Positions 1 through 8,369 of a stretch of DNA of 34,077 nucleotides are shown here, piece by piece (the first letter of the stretch is position 1; the number at the start of each line of letters is the position of its first letter). Source of the stretch: an uncultured bacterium. Lineage in GTDB: Bacteria > Patescibacteriota > Minisyncoccia > Phycocordibacterales > PALSA-1337. Made by a program: the position numbers and the translations under genes. The stretch is taken from contig CAINCE010000047.1 in assembly GCA_903846945.1 (NCBI GenBank), forward strand, positions 1 to 34,077. The letters are read 5' to 3'. The notes under the pieces are model-generated. The model did no database searches. It saw only the letters and a list, made by a program, of their open reading frames with translations, and had not been told where the DNA came from.

Positions 1-143
1 AAAAAACCACTTATCAGGGCTTACCTTAGCCGTAAAATTGACAAATTTTAAGAATTATCAATATGTGGCTTAACATAGCCATGAATCATTCAAAATCTGC
101 TTATTACGGGACAAGTCTACTCTCGGCGCAGGAGACCTATTTA

Positions 144-246
144 CAAATCTTGATGTACCAAGATTTGCGAGAAATTTGCATAAATTTTGACGTAGTTGAG
201 CCATTCTACGCGATCAAAGTTGCAAAATATTGGTACATCAAGATTT
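144..246. repeat. Inverted repeat with mutually exclusive hairpins
   Basis: The 17-base arm AAATCTTGATGTACCAA (145-161) is repeated in perfect inverted form at 230-246. The left arm also contains its own 8-bp hairpin (CAAATCTT at 144-151 with AAGATTTG at 160-167). The same bases can therefore pair locally or with the distant arm. A third small hairpin (CGTAG/CTACG, 191-210) lies in the loop. This resembles an RNA switch, but no partner gene or promoter is clear. The two ORF-track entries here (63-317 and 230-700) have no recognisable protein features and I do not call them. Nothing else is visible in 1-395. Confidence 0.5.
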
Positions 247-253
247 CAAAAGT

Positions 254-313
254 AGGGTTTTATCGGAAGGTCGTGTCCCCCCACCGCCACAGCCGTCGGA
301 CACACGAAATCCT
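254..313. other. Long imperfect hairpin
   Basis: AGGGTTT (254-260) can pair with AAATCCT (307-313). Inside that, TCGTGTCC (271-278) pairs with GGACAC plus a bulged ACGA (298-307), around a C-rich loop. With the adjacent 144-246 repeat it makes this 480-base gene-free stretch unusually structured. Strand and function are unknown. Confidence 0.35.
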
Positions 314-395
314 ATGAATTTTCCTCCACACCCATTACGATTGTCTACTCATCAATTTTCCCATGAATTTTTAGACTTTCATAATTGGATTTGGC

Positions 396-424
396 AAAAA
401 ATCCCTGGAGGGCCGAAACCTCCC
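396..424 (-). terminator. Probable terminator after the AI-2E permease
   Basis: Read on the minus strand, a GGAGG/CCTCC hairpin lies about 60 bases past the stop codon at 484. It is followed by a five-base gap and a run of six T. The gap before the T run makes this a weaker intrinsic terminator than the others in the window. Confidence 0.4.
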
Positions 425-483
425 TCAACTCCTGACTCGAGATCTTCGAAGAATACTCGGCAGTTGACGACCTATCAGTCCCC

Positions 484-1587
484 CTACTTCCCCTCCTTCG
501 CCACCTTCTCTAGAACCGCCCTTTCTGCCCTCTCAGCATTCTTGTATTTCTCAATATCGTTGATATATTCCATGAATGCCGCAGATAACGGAACAGCGAT
601 CAGTGCTCCGAGAACGCCAGCCAATTTTGCCCCGATGACGAGAGCGAGAATAACGATGATAGGAGAAACGCCGACGATCTTTCTGACCACCAATGGATAG
701 AAAACCTGGCTTTCCAGCTGATAGATGATGAGGTACAAACAAAATAGCAAGATCCCGATAGCCAATCCACTATCTGTAAAAGCGAGGAGGATAGGTGGGA
801 TAGACGAAATGATAGGACCAAATACGGGGATGAGTTCCAACAATGCTGCTAGCAATGCGAACAGTAGTGGATGTGCGACGCCGACAGATTTTAACAATAT
901 GTAGACCAATATTCCCACCACGATACCTAGAATGATCTGCCCCTGCAACCATAGAGCGATCTTGCGCTGCGACCTCTTCCACAGATCGATGATGTAATCA
1001 TGGTGCTTAACTGGTGCGATAATCCGTAGGAAATCATCCACACCATCTTCCTTGACCGCCAAGTAAAATGAGAGCACAACTATCAAGATAAAACTGAGCA
1101 GACCACCAAATATCATGCCCGCAGTCTGGAATATATTGTCACTGGTACCGACGACCATAGACCTTAGCTGATTCACGATATCTGAGAGTGATAGTACATG
1201 CTCACCAAAACTATATGAGGAACCAATATTTATACCGATATTATTTATCGGGCTCCAGAGCTCTTGGAATGAAACTGTCTTAGGTAGTGATGCTAGGAAG
1301 TTCGTCGCATCAGAGACGATGAGTGGCATGAAAAATATAAATATTCCCGCCAATATCATAGCCAATACGATGTATATACCGATAACACTAACTATCCTAT
1401 GAATTTTTCGTCTCTTCAATCTGCGAACGAGTGGTTCGATAGTAGATGCCAGAACGACAGCCGCGACCATGACCACCACCACATCTGATAGATAGTACAG
1501 AGCGAACAGTAGGACGAGGACCAGGAAAAAGCGGATGATAGTACTGGTACTTACATTCACCTTGGTCATCGGGGTTGGTTCATGCAT
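484..1587 (-). CDS. AI-2E family membrane permease
   Basis: A 367-residue integral membrane protein with the layout of the AI-2E (PerM/TqsA-like) family: several hydrophobic helices near the N terminus (for example 'FFLVLVLLFALYYL'), a longer soluble loop region, then a C-terminal block of helices rich in Gly, Pro and Ile ('ALLELIPVFGPIISSIPPIL'), which is the most conserved part of the family. Family members export autoinducer-2 or other small molecules, or act in ion exchange; substrate cannot be assigned here. Start: the ORF-track ATG at 1587 is used, but an internal ATG six codons later ('MTKVNV') fits as well. It stands alone, with the M16 protease gene upstream on the same strand 70 bases away, and a weak terminator follows. 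Confidence 0.88.
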   Translation of the reverse strand: MHEPTPMTKVNVSTSTIIRFFLVLVLLFALYYLSDVVVVMVAAVVLASTIEPLVRRLKRRKIHRIVSVIGIYIVLAMILAGIFIFFMPLIVSDATNFLASLPKTVSFQELWSPINNIGINIGSSYSFGEHVLSLSDIVNQLRSMVVGTSDNIFQTAGMIFGGLLSFILIVVLSFYLAVKEDGVDDFLRIIAPVKHHDYIIDLWKRSQRKIALWLQGQIILGIVVGILVYILLKSVGVAHPLLFALLAALLELIPVFGPIISSIPPILLAFTDSGLAIGILLFCLYLIIYQLESQVFYPLVVRKIVGVSPIIVILALVIGAKLAGVLGALIAVPLSAAFMEYINDIEKYKNAERAERAVLEKVAKEGK

Positions 1588-1657
1588 AGATATATTTAAA
1601 TTGGTTAGTAATCAATAGGTATCTCATTACAAGTCTATTATAGTGATACTCAACCAA

Positions 1658-2929
1658 TTAATCAAACTTGAAATACGGCTTGAAAACAGCTTCATCTTTG
1701 AATTTCCCGATGATAGCCAGATTGAGACCATTATTTACAAATATTTCCCGAGCTAGGTTCTGAATATCCGCCGCTGTGACTTTACTGATCTTTTCCATGA
1801 ACTCTTCCGGAGTATCTATTTTCTTCTTCAATATTTCTTGGAAACCACAATACTCCGCACGAGATTCTGAAGTCTCTAGTTCGAGCAATGTCGTACCAGA
1901 TATATAGTCTCTCACTTTCTTGAGCTCAGCCTCACCGACTATCTGATCTTTCAATAGTTTACACTGATTCAATATTTCCTTGATCGCCTCCTCAACACGG
2001 GCATTATCCACACCAGCAGAGATAGTGAGATCACCGTGATCTGTAGACGCATCATGGGATGCGCGAACATAGTAGCATATCCCCATCTCATCTCGGAGTT
2101 TACTGAATAGTCTAGAACTCATTCCCCCACCGAGGATAGTAGTGAGGACAGTCATGGCTGCCAACCTCTCATCAGATATGGGAAAAGTTCTCGTAGCGAT
2201 GACGAGGTGCGTCTGATCCGTTTCTTTAAATTTAGTTTTGACTGCCGGCTCCACCTGATTTTCGACGACCGCGAGCTTGGACTTCTTTTGACCAGCCACC
2301 GCCGTAGCGAAGGCTTTTTCTATCTTTTCAATTGTTTTCTTTTCGTCAAATGAGCCCGCGACCAGAACTGTCGTAGCGGAGCTTACATAATGGTCCTTTC
2401 TGTACTCTACGAAATCTTCACGGCCAAATGAGCGTATATTATCCTCAGTTCCCAAGACACTCCACCCCGCAGGCTGGTCACCGAACATGAGTTCGGACAA
2501 TACATCGTGAACATGTCGCTGTGGCAAGTCATTGTACATGCGGACTTCTTCGATGATCACACCCTTCTCTTTCTTGATCTCTGCTTCCTCGAAGAGCGGG
2601 TTCATATACATGTCAGATACAACATCGAGAGCTTCGTCCAGTCGTGTTGCAGCAACCTTGGCATAGTAACCAGTAAATTCTTGAGTAGTAAATGCATTAT
2701 AATGAGCACCGAGTGAATCTAGTTCCCGTGAGATATCACTAGCTTTCGGCCTCCTAGGTGTCCCCTTGAAGACCATATGCTCGAGAAAGTGCGAGATACC
2801 GTTCTGTTTCTTCGTCTCATATTTGGACCCAGCTTCGACCATGACCAGTACCGTGACAGAAGGATTGTCAGTCATGGGGACAGTGATCACTCGTAGTCCA
2901 CTCTTTAGGATGGTTTTATTGAATTTCAT
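1658..2929 (-). CDS. M16 family zinc metalloprotease
   Basis: About 423 residues. The inverted zinc motif HxxEH is present as 'HFLEH' at roughly residues 47-51, followed downstream by 'EKGVIIEEV', which supplies the third metal ligand typical of M16A/M16B peptidases (processing-peptidase and PqqL-like). The length matches a two-domain M16B half-molecule that would work as a dimer. Start: the ORF track begins six codons earlier, but 'MKFNKTILKSGLRV' is the normal M16 N terminus, so I place the start at 2929. No signal peptide is visible, so it is probably cytoplasmic. A structured intergenic element (2977-3138) lies directly upstream and could be its leader. Confidence 0.9.
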   Translation of the reverse strand: MKFNKTILKSGLRVITVPMTDNPSVTVLVMVEAGSKYETKKQNGISHFLEHMVFKGTPRRPKASDISRELDSLGAHYNAFTTQEFTGYYAKVAATRLDEALDVVSDMYMNPLFEEAEIKKEKGVIIEEVRMYNDLPQRHVHDVLSELMFGDQPAGWSVLGTEDNIRSFGREDFVEYRKDHYVSSATTVLVAGSFDEKKTIEKIEKAFATAVAGQKKSKLAVVENQVEPAVKTKFKETDQTHLVIATRTFPISDERLAAMTVLTTILGGGMSSRLFSKLRDEMGICYYVRASHDASTDHGDLTISAGVDNARVEEAIKEILNQCKLLKDQIVGEAELKKVRDYISGTTLLELETSESRAEYCGFQEILKKKIDTPEEFMEKISKVTAADIQNLAREIFVNNGLNLAIIGKFKDEAVFKPYFKFD

Positions 2930-2976
2930 AATGTAAATGTACCACAAATACAGACTTTAAAGCTAACTCGTGCGAG

Positions 2977-3138
2977 ACGACCTCATATACCTCTTAAATC
3001 CTGAGGACATTCCGTGAGCGATCTACCATTGCATTTTCCAAATGATGAGTGAAGCCTTGGAGCGAATCTTTTGTGAAAATGCCGGTAGATTGCGAATGGA
3101 GCCGCAGGGATGAAAAGAGGTGTATGAGGTTGTGTCGT
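2977..3138. ncRNA. Candidate structured RNA, 6S-like layout
   Basis: This gene-free stretch between glyS and the M16 gene folds into a long rod. A 16-base closing stem (2980-2995 with 3115-3130, one G-U pair if read on the plus strand) is followed by unpaired strands of 20-25 bases on each side. A terminal stem then forms from ATCTACC/GGTAGAT (3021-3027, 3084-3090) and GCATTTTC/GAAAATGC (3031-3038, 3075-3082). Closing stem, large central bubble and terminal stem is the layout of 6S RNA, but no sequence match is claimed. Strand is undecided: it could be an independent RNA on either strand or a leader of the M16 gene. No clear promoter or T-run terminator was found. Confidence 0.45.
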
Positions 3139-3141
3139 ATG

Positions 3142-4527
3142 TTAAGATATCTTCCTCTTCAAATATTTAAGTAGTTCCCCTTCAGCCACCCTCTCCTGCT
3201 TACCAGAGTCACGATCACGAACAGTGACACCATTTCCCTTTTCAATAGTTTCGAAATCCACAGTGACACATAGCGGTGTACCGATCTCATCTTGGCGGCG
3301 ATAGCGTTTGCCGATATTACCGTTGTCATCATAGTCAGTCATAGGTATTTCAGTTTGGATAGTCTTGAATATCTCCTCCGCTTTCTTAATGAGTTCCGGC
3401 TTGTTGCGAAGAAGCGGAAATACAGCCACTTTGAATGGTGCGACACTAGGATGCAACTTTAGATACACCCTCTTCTCACCACCCATCTCATCTTCTGTGT
3501 ATGCGTCACAAAGTATCGCTAATACAGTTCTATCCAATCCGAACGAAGGTTCGATGACATGTGGTATAAACCTTTCCTTTGTTTCTTCGTCGTAGTATGA
3601 GAGATCGACTTTACTAAAGTCAGAATGCTGCTTTAGATCAAAATCCCCTCGATATGCGAGACCATAGAGCTCCTTCTTACCAAATGGAAAGTCATATTCA
3701 AAATCTATCGTGCGCTTCGAGTAGTGAGCGCGGTCAGCTTCAGGAACCTCGAGTTCATGAACTTTGGAAGCAGAGAGACCAACATCAGACATAAAACCTT
3801 TCATTTCACTTCTAAAATATTCGAAAGACTTCTCCCATTCACTAGGCTTTACGAAATACTCTATCTCGATCTGTTCGAATTCTCGTGAACGGAAGAGGAA
3901 ATCTCGAGGAGCTATCTCGTTTCTAAACGCCTTCCCTATCTGTGCCATACCGAACGGAAGTCTCGGATGCTGAGTATCTAGAATATTTTTGAAGTTAACG
4001 AACATTCCTTGTGCCGTCTCTGGTCGCAGATATGAGATAGAAGAGTCATCTTGGATAGCTCCAACATTGGTTTGGAACATCATGTTGAATTGGCGCACAT
4101 TTGACTCGTTCGAGGTGCCACAGGATTCACACTTCCAGTAAGATTTCGTCCCCGTATCTGCTGTAGGATTACCCGTGAGTCCCGAGCCATCATCTTTCGC
4201 GGATATCTTTTCGACTTGGTCCGCCCGGAATCGTTTCTTGCACTTCTTACACTCTACTAGTGGATCAGCGAAACCAGCAGCATGACCGCTCGCCTGCCAG
4301 ACCTTTTGGTTCATGAGGATAGCCGCATCGACTTCGTACATATCGTGACGATTGTCAGAAAATCTCCTAAACCATATATTCCTGATGTTTTTCTTGAGTT
4401 TTACTCCGAATGGTCCATAATCCCATGTTCCAGCTAGTCCCCCATATATCTCCGATCCCTGAAATATGAAACCCCGTCGCTTGCAAAGGGCGACTATAGA
4501 GTCCATTCTGTCTTCTTTTTTATTCAT
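3142..4527 (-). CDS. glyS: Glycine--tRNA ligase (dimeric class II type)
   Basis: A 461-residue synthetase that charges tRNA-Gly. The class II motifs are visible: motif 2 as 'FRNEIAPRDFLFRSREFEQ' and motif 3 as 'PSFGLDRTVLAIL'. The N-terminal 'GSEIYGGLAGTWDYGPFG' is typical of the alpha2 GlyRS shared by archaea, eukaryotes and many bacteria, and differs from the alpha2beta2 form. A zinc-ribbon-like CxxC pair ('CKKCKKRF', then 'CESCG') sits in the insertion after motif 1. The C-terminal anticodon-binding domain begins around 'FKVAVFPLL'. The start at 4527 is preceded by a -10-like TAGAAT only six bases away and no ribosome binding site, which suggests a leaderless message. Confidence 0.96.
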   Translation of the reverse strand: MNKKEDRMDSIVALCKRRGFIFQGSEIYGGLAGTWDYGPFGVKLKKNIRNIWFRRFSDNRHDMYEVDAAILMNQKVWQASGHAAGFADPLVECKKCKKRFRADQVEKISAKDDGSGLTGNPTADTGTKSYWKCESCGTSNESNVRQFNMMFQTNVGAIQDDSSISYLRPETAQGMFVNFKNILDTQHPRLPFGMAQIGKAFRNEIAPRDFLFRSREFEQIEIEYFVKPSEWEKSFEYFRSEMKGFMSDVGLSASKVHELEVPEADRAHYSKRTIDFEYDFPFGKKELYGLAYRGDFDLKQHSDFSKVDLSYYDEETKERFIPHVIEPSFGLDRTVLAILCDAYTEDEMGGEKRVYLKLHPSVAPFKVAVFPLLRNKPELIKKAEEIFKTIQTEIPMTDYDDNGNIGKRYRRQDEIGTPLCVTVDFETIEKGNGVTVRDRDSGKQERVAEGELLKYLKRKIS

Positions 4528-4533
4528 TACAGT

Positions 4534-4563
4534 ATTCTACACTTAAAAAGGTGCTTGTTACAA
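4534..4563 (-). promoter_or_regulatory. Predicted glyS promoter
   Basis: On the minus strand, TTGTAA (4558-4563) and TAGAAT (4534-4539) are separated by 18 bases. The -10 ends six bases before the glyS ATG, so transcription would begin at or next to the start codon. The -35 lies in the loop of the terminator that ends the preceding gene. Confidence 0.5.
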
Positions 4564-4569
4564 GCTACC
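4545..4569 (-). terminator. Intrinsic terminator overlapping a stop codon
   Basis: On the minus strand, GGT-A-GCTTG pairs with CAAGC-ACC around a TAA loop and is followed directly by TTTTT. The stop codon of the surface protein gene (4565) lies within the stem. It would end the recO-surface protein transcript just before the glyS promoter. Confidence 0.6.
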
Positions 4570-6502
4570 TCACCACATTCCCATCACCGTCCTTGTAGCT
4601 CGGGTCAGTACTGAAACGGGTCGTCAGATTTCCTTGACTACTGGTCAGGGTGCTATTGGTAAATGAGTCTAGCCCGCTCAGAGTTGCTTCGTTGACGAGT
4701 GTTACCGCCTGACCGATCTGATTGATCGCGGGCACAAACGAGACCTGGAAAGCGACTTCCCTCCTACCTTGAGAATTCAAAGTGTAAGTCCCAATATTAC
4801 CTACCAGCCAGGTGACTTTGCCCGTATTCGTATCATAAGTTACATTCTCCGTACTCGGACTAACATTACCGAGCCATTTCACATATGCCGGGAGTATCGT
4901 AGTCACTTGACTGTTACCTATCGCGTTAGATGTGTTATCAACATCCCATATCACAGTATAGCTAGTGGTTTGTTCTGTCTTGGGCGGTACAGGACCAGTA
5001 TTCGTAAATGGTCCGACGGTGCGAACAACTTTTCCAGACAAGCTAACACTAGAAACAACACGGATATTACGAGAGACCGTCGCCGCCAGATTGCTAGAGA
5101 CATTGGTCTCCTGAGTTCTATTGGCCGAAACATTCGCAGAGATAGACACTTTCGGATTGACTAGTTGGCCTACAGATGAACCGAAGTTCTTTGGTGTGAT
5201 CCTGAATGAAACAGTTCCTTTCTCCCCCGCACCAACAGAAGCGAATTCCGTATTTGTCTGTTGATTCCAGAGGATCTGGTCGGACGCTGATTGGAATATT
5301 CCTTGTTGTGGCTGTACTGACATCTTGTCATAAGCAGTACCAGATATTTTGGCGGTTATAACCATATTTGAAACTGCCACAGGTAGATTGTTCTCCCATT
5401 GTATTTCGATCCTGTCATCCGCACCAAACTGACCGATATAGTCCGCACCTGGATTATCTCCATTTACCGACATAGATAGCGAGATAAATGGTTTCTGAAC
5501 GGTGATATCCTGCTCCACAGCTACATATTGAGTGCCGATATTTTTCAAATCAGTTGAACTTTGAGCACCAACAGCGAAGCGGAAAACTCTAGTATCATTG
5601 TTTTCTCCGGTGATCTTTCCATGTATCTTGATATCTCTACTAGCACCAGGTGGTATATCCCCTATCTTCCAAGTCGTATTGTCTGTCTGCGGCTTGATAT
5701 CAGATGATACAAATGTATAACCAAATGGGTATTGTGCCTTCATAACTATATTCTTCAATGTTTCCTGGGAGTTGGACTTCAGACTAATTTTCATATCGAA
5801 CTCCTGCCCAGAAGAAACTTCCTTGAATGTATCGACTGTGAGACCTATCGGCGAAGAATTGATGAGGACATCGTATGATTTGTTCTTGGTAAAGAGTGAG
5901 TTCGTTCCTTTCACTTTGTAAGTAACAGTCACGACGATGGATTTTTGCATATTTTCTTCACCGAACATGATCGCCTTTACAGTCTTGCCTGACGATCCTC
6001 CAGCTGACACATCACCTATGAGCTCACGGAAATTTTTCATTTCCTTGGTAGAGTCTATAGGGTCAGTAGTACCCGCAGGGAAATCCACTGACAAGTCTGC
6101 TGATTGTAGATCGACATTGTTATTGTTCGTAATGACGATATCAAAAGGTACGACCGTGCCACCAGGTATCGATACTGGGCCATTTACTTTGATGTCTATA
6201 TTGTTCGCGGATATGAGATTACCACCATTTAGAAATAGATACGCACCGAGACCGAGTGCTAGCACGCAAAATACCAGTGAACCAATCAATATCTTTTTCA
6301 GATATGACATTGAACGATCTTCATAATGCTGGTTCAGGACCGGTTCCTCTGTCACATCTTTTGGTTCATCCCAGTCAGTCTGGACTTCTGGAGTCGTGTC
6401 ATTATATCGAAGCTTTCGACGCGTTCGCACATCCGGAGAACTTCTAGAGTAGAGAGTCTTCTTCAATTCTTCTATAGAGTTGTTACTGTCAGAAGGGGGC
6501 AC
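4565..6502 (-). CDS. Membrane-anchored surface protein with DUF11-like repeats
   Basis: A 645-residue protein. Residues 1-68 are charged and polar and would be cytoplasmic. A single membrane helix follows ('ILIGSLVFCVLALGLGAYLFL', about 71-91). The remaining 550 residues are Ser/Thr/Asn-rich and beta-strand-like, with recurring patterns such as 'VPFDIVITNNNNVDLQSADL' and 'TYDTNTGKVTWLVGNIG' that resemble DUF11/Ig-like modules in bacterial surface proteins. Cysteine is almost absent outside the helix. It probably projects from the cell surface. The start is a GTG at 6502, 14 bases after the recO stop, so the two genes are probably co-transcribed. No enzymatic motif is visible and the function is unknown. 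Confidence 0.75.
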   Translation of the reverse strand: MPPSDSNNSIEELKKTLYSRSSPDVRTRRKLRYNDTTPEVQTDWDEPKDVTEEPVLNQHYEDRSMSYLKKILIGSLVFCVLALGLGAYLFLNGGNLISANNIDIKVNGPVSIPGGTVVPFDIVITNNNNVDLQSADLSVDFPAGTTDPIDSTKEMKNFRELIGDVSAGGSSGKTVKAIMFGEENMQKSIVVTVTYKVKGTNSLFTKNKSYDVLINSSPIGLTVDTFKEVSSGQEFDMKISLKSNSQETLKNIVMKAQYPFGYTFVSSDIKPQTDNTTWKIGDIPPGASRDIKIHGKITGENNDTRVFRFAVGAQSSTDLKNIGTQYVAVEQDITVQKPFISLSMSVNGDNPGADYIGQFGADDRIEIQWENNLPVAVSNMVITAKISGTAYDKMSVQPQQGIFQSASDQILWNQQTNTEFASVGAGEKGTVSFRITPKNFGSSVGQLVNPKVSISANVSANRTQETNVSSNLAATVSRNIRVVSSVSLSGKVVRTVGPFTNTGPVPPKTEQTTSYTVIWDVDNTSNAIGNSQVTTILPAYVKWLGNVSPSTENVTYDTNTGKVTWLVGNIGTYTLNSQGRREVAFQVSFVPAINQIGQAVTLVNEATLSGLDSFTNSTLTSSQGNLTTRFSTDPSYKDGDGNVVR

Positions 6503-6516
6503 TGGTATAGTTTACA

Positions 6517-7233
6517 TCATAACATCGACTCCTTCAATGCCTTATTTATATGTTGATTTAATATTGTCCTCTGACTACTGAGTGCCCGCAACAGTTCGGG
6601 TGTTATCTCTATTGATCTCAATCGGTCGGAAATTCCCGCCACTTCCCCTATATAGCCGAGTGCTGATAGCATCCTCGCGACGACCAGTGACTCCAGCGTT
6701 CGCATTTCTTCATCATTTAGTTTCTCATACATTGAAATGGTTCCATCATTTAGATTTTCTCGCATTGAAATGATGTCTTCATTCGGCTCGCCGAGCATTT
6801 TGATAGAACCACCAGCCATATCCACGATCAATCCTACAGTAAGATGACCCACCAAAAACTTCCAGCACTCAAAAACGATATCAAAGAGTTCCGGATGCGG
6901 TTCCTCGCCTTGTAGGAGTCTCCTCAATAGTAATGCGATACGCGCGATGAGCTCCTTGTGTTCAGATCTTAAATCATGAATCGTAAATCGTAAATCTTGT
7001 GACTCCCCATTCGCACTCGTCAGGCGCCAAAATTCCTTCCCCCTCACCAGTGAATAGGCGCCGAAGGAATACTCTTGCGTGTAATAGCGCAGTTTCGATT
7101 TCTCTAGGCGAATACCCTGAGCTGTCGCATAGATGAGACCAAAGTCACGAGTAAATATGGTCAAAACTCTTCCCGCATCAGCATATGGACGCGATCCTAC
7201 GATGAATCCTCTAGTTGTGTGGATGGAATGCAT
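6517..7233 (-). CDS. recO: DNA repair protein RecO
   Basis: A 238-residue protein of normal RecO length. The N terminus reads 'HTTRGFIVGSRPYADAGRVLTIFTRDFGLIYATAQGIR', the conserved OB-fold opening of RecO, and 'RGKEFWRLTSA' follows. The family loads RecA at gaps with RecR. The usual C-terminal zinc cysteines are absent, as in many RecO proteins. An 11-residue segment around 'NLNDGTISMYEKLND' is a recent tandem duplication of 33 bases (6711-6776). It is followed 14 bases later by the surface protein gene and is divergent from a small-RNA promoter at 7292. Confidence 0.9.
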   Translation of the reverse strand: MHSIHTTRGFIVGSRPYADAGRVLTIFTRDFGLIYATAQGIRLEKSKLRYYTQEYSFGAYSLVRGKEFWRLTSANGESQDLRFTIHDLRSEHKELIARIALLLRRLLQGEEPHPELFDIVFECWKFLVGHLTVGLIVDMAGGSIKMLGEPNEDIISMRENLNDGTISMYEKLNDEEMRTLESLVVARMLSALGYIGEVAGISDRLRSIEITPELLRALSSQRTILNQHINKALKESML

Positions 7234-7291
7234 GAATGCCGGTGCTATGTGACGCGAAGCGGATGCAACACTGATGAATATTTATGAAAAC

Positions 7292-7319
7292 TTGACGAAA
7301 TATGTAGGTATGCTATAGT
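7292..7319 (+). promoter_or_regulatory. Predicted promoter of a small RNA
   Basis: TTGACG (7292-7297) and TATAGT (7314-7319) are separated by 16 bases, divergent from recO. No ORF follows on this strand before a strong terminator, so the expected product is a short RNA starting near 7326. Confidence 0.55.
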
Positions 7320-7325
7320 AACACC

Positions 7326-7470
7326 AGATTTCTTTCCTTTCGATTTTTAAATTTCCGGCAAGGAACTTGTTCCGACTCCGAGTTCCGCGCCGTGAGCCTC
7401 AACGGGTCCCATAACCCTTGAGTTGTGGCACGCTTCGACGTATTCCTCCCGTCGTTGCGTGCCCTTTTTT
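7326..7470 (+). ncRNA. Candidate small noncoding RNA
   Basis: About 145 bases bounded by a predicted promoter and a strong intrinsic terminator. Internal structure includes CTCAA-C-GGGT (7398-7407) pairing with ACCC-TTGAG (7414-7422), and an upstream GGAAC/GTTCC hairpin. It has no long ORF. I looked for SRP RNA, RNase P and tmRNA core motifs and did not see them. It ends 30 bases before the convergent livF stop, so the terminator separates the two. Confidence 0.5.
7427..7470 (+). terminator. Strong intrinsic terminator
   Basis: GGCACGC-TT-CGACG (7427-7440) pairs with CGTCG-TT-GCGTGCC (7450-7463), then CTTTTTT follows. This gives a 12-bp GC-rich stem with a symmetric TT/TT internal loop. Confidence 0.75.
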
Positions 7471-7499
7471 ATACTTGTATTTACCCTCCATGGCTACTC

Positions 7500-8225
7500 T
7501 CACCCCAAGAACACTCTCTCCAATATTCCTTTCTCTATGATCTCTTTTGGATCTCCTTCGGCATATATCTTTCCCTTATCCAATACATAAGCTCTCTTCG
7601 TGATCTCCAATAATGATTTTAGGTTATGCTCCACGACGAATATGGCAGTCTTCCTGCGCTCATTTATTTCACGAATCTTCTCGAAAACTTCTTTGACTAT
7701 CTTTGGAGCTAACCCCAATGATGGCTCATCGAGCAATAAGACCTTCGGATCCGGCATAAGTCCTCGGGCAATGGCGAGCATCTGCTGTTGACCGCCTGAC
7801 AATGTCCCCGACTTTGCCTTGAGTTTCCCCTTGAGGGCTGGAAATAGATCTAGAACATTTGCGATCCTCTCTTTTCTTTCAGCGGCACTCCTCACATTGA
7901 ATCCACCTATCTCCAGATTCTCGAGCACAGTTAGATGATGAAAGACTCTTCGTCCCTGTGGCACGAATGACACACCCCTTTCAACCACTTCATATGACAC
8001 AGGTTTAAATGGCTGCCCTTCCCAAAGCACCTGACCAGCATCTATCGGAGCGAGTCCAAATATCGCTTTCAGTATCGTCGACTTCCCCGCACCATTCGGC
8101 CCCATGAGTGCCACTATCTCTCCCTCGTCTATAGAAACTGACGCACCATCGAGTGCCTTAACGCCGCCGTAGTGGACATGGATGTTTTTAAGTTCAAGAA
8201 GGGTTTCGGTAGAAGTCGTGGTCAT
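7500..8225 (-). CDS. livF: Branched-chain amino acid ABC transporter ATPase LivF
   Basis: A 241-residue ABC ATPase of LivF type. Walker A is 'GPNGAGKST', the Q-loop region 'FVPQGRRVF', the ABC signature 'LSGGQQQMLAIARGLM', Walker B 'VLLLDEPSLGLAP' and the switch histidine 'VVEHN'. The phrase 'VPQGRRVFHHLTVLENLEIG' is characteristic of LivF. It would pair with LivG under the LivH/LivM permeases. It lies 1.7 kb from livG, separated by an SBP remnant and a regulator gene, although the two are normally adjacent. It has its own upstream region with an 18-bp palindrome and a copy of the 39-bp palindrome. Confidence 0.94.
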   Translation of the reverse strand: MTTTSTETLLELKNIHVHYGGVKALDGASVSIDEGEIVALMGPNGAGKSTILKAIFGLAPIDAGQVLWEGQPFKPVSYEVVERGVSFVPQGRRVFHHLTVLENLEIGGFNVRSAAERKERIANVLDLFPALKGKLKAKSGTLSGGQQQMLAIARGLMPDPKVLLLDEPSLGLAPKIVKEVFEKIREINERRKTAIFVVEHNLKSLLEITKRAYVLDKGKIYAEGDPKEIIEKGILERVFLG

Positions 8226-8266
8226 GTAAGTAATGTTTGAAAGATAATTTTCGGCAACTTCACATT

Positions 8267-8284
8267 TTACATATTAATATGTAA
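8267..8284. promoter_or_regulatory. Perfect 18-bp palindrome upstream of livF
   Basis: TTACATATTAATATGTAA is a perfect dyad 42 bases upstream of the livF start codon. Its position suits an operator or an AT-rich core promoter. A half-site, TTACATAT, also occurs just before the start of SBP-2. The binding factor is unknown. Confidence 0.45.
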
Positions 8285-8369
8285 TAACATTAACATATTT
8301 TTGCCTTTCAATCCCCCAGATCGCTCCTGATTTCTTCACTCCACCTTCTCCCTATGTCCTCCTTGCACA

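Noticed and set aside
63-700. ORFs at 63-317 and 230-700
   Set aside because: No protein-like features; they run over the hairpin repeats and the 3' end of the AI-2E gene.
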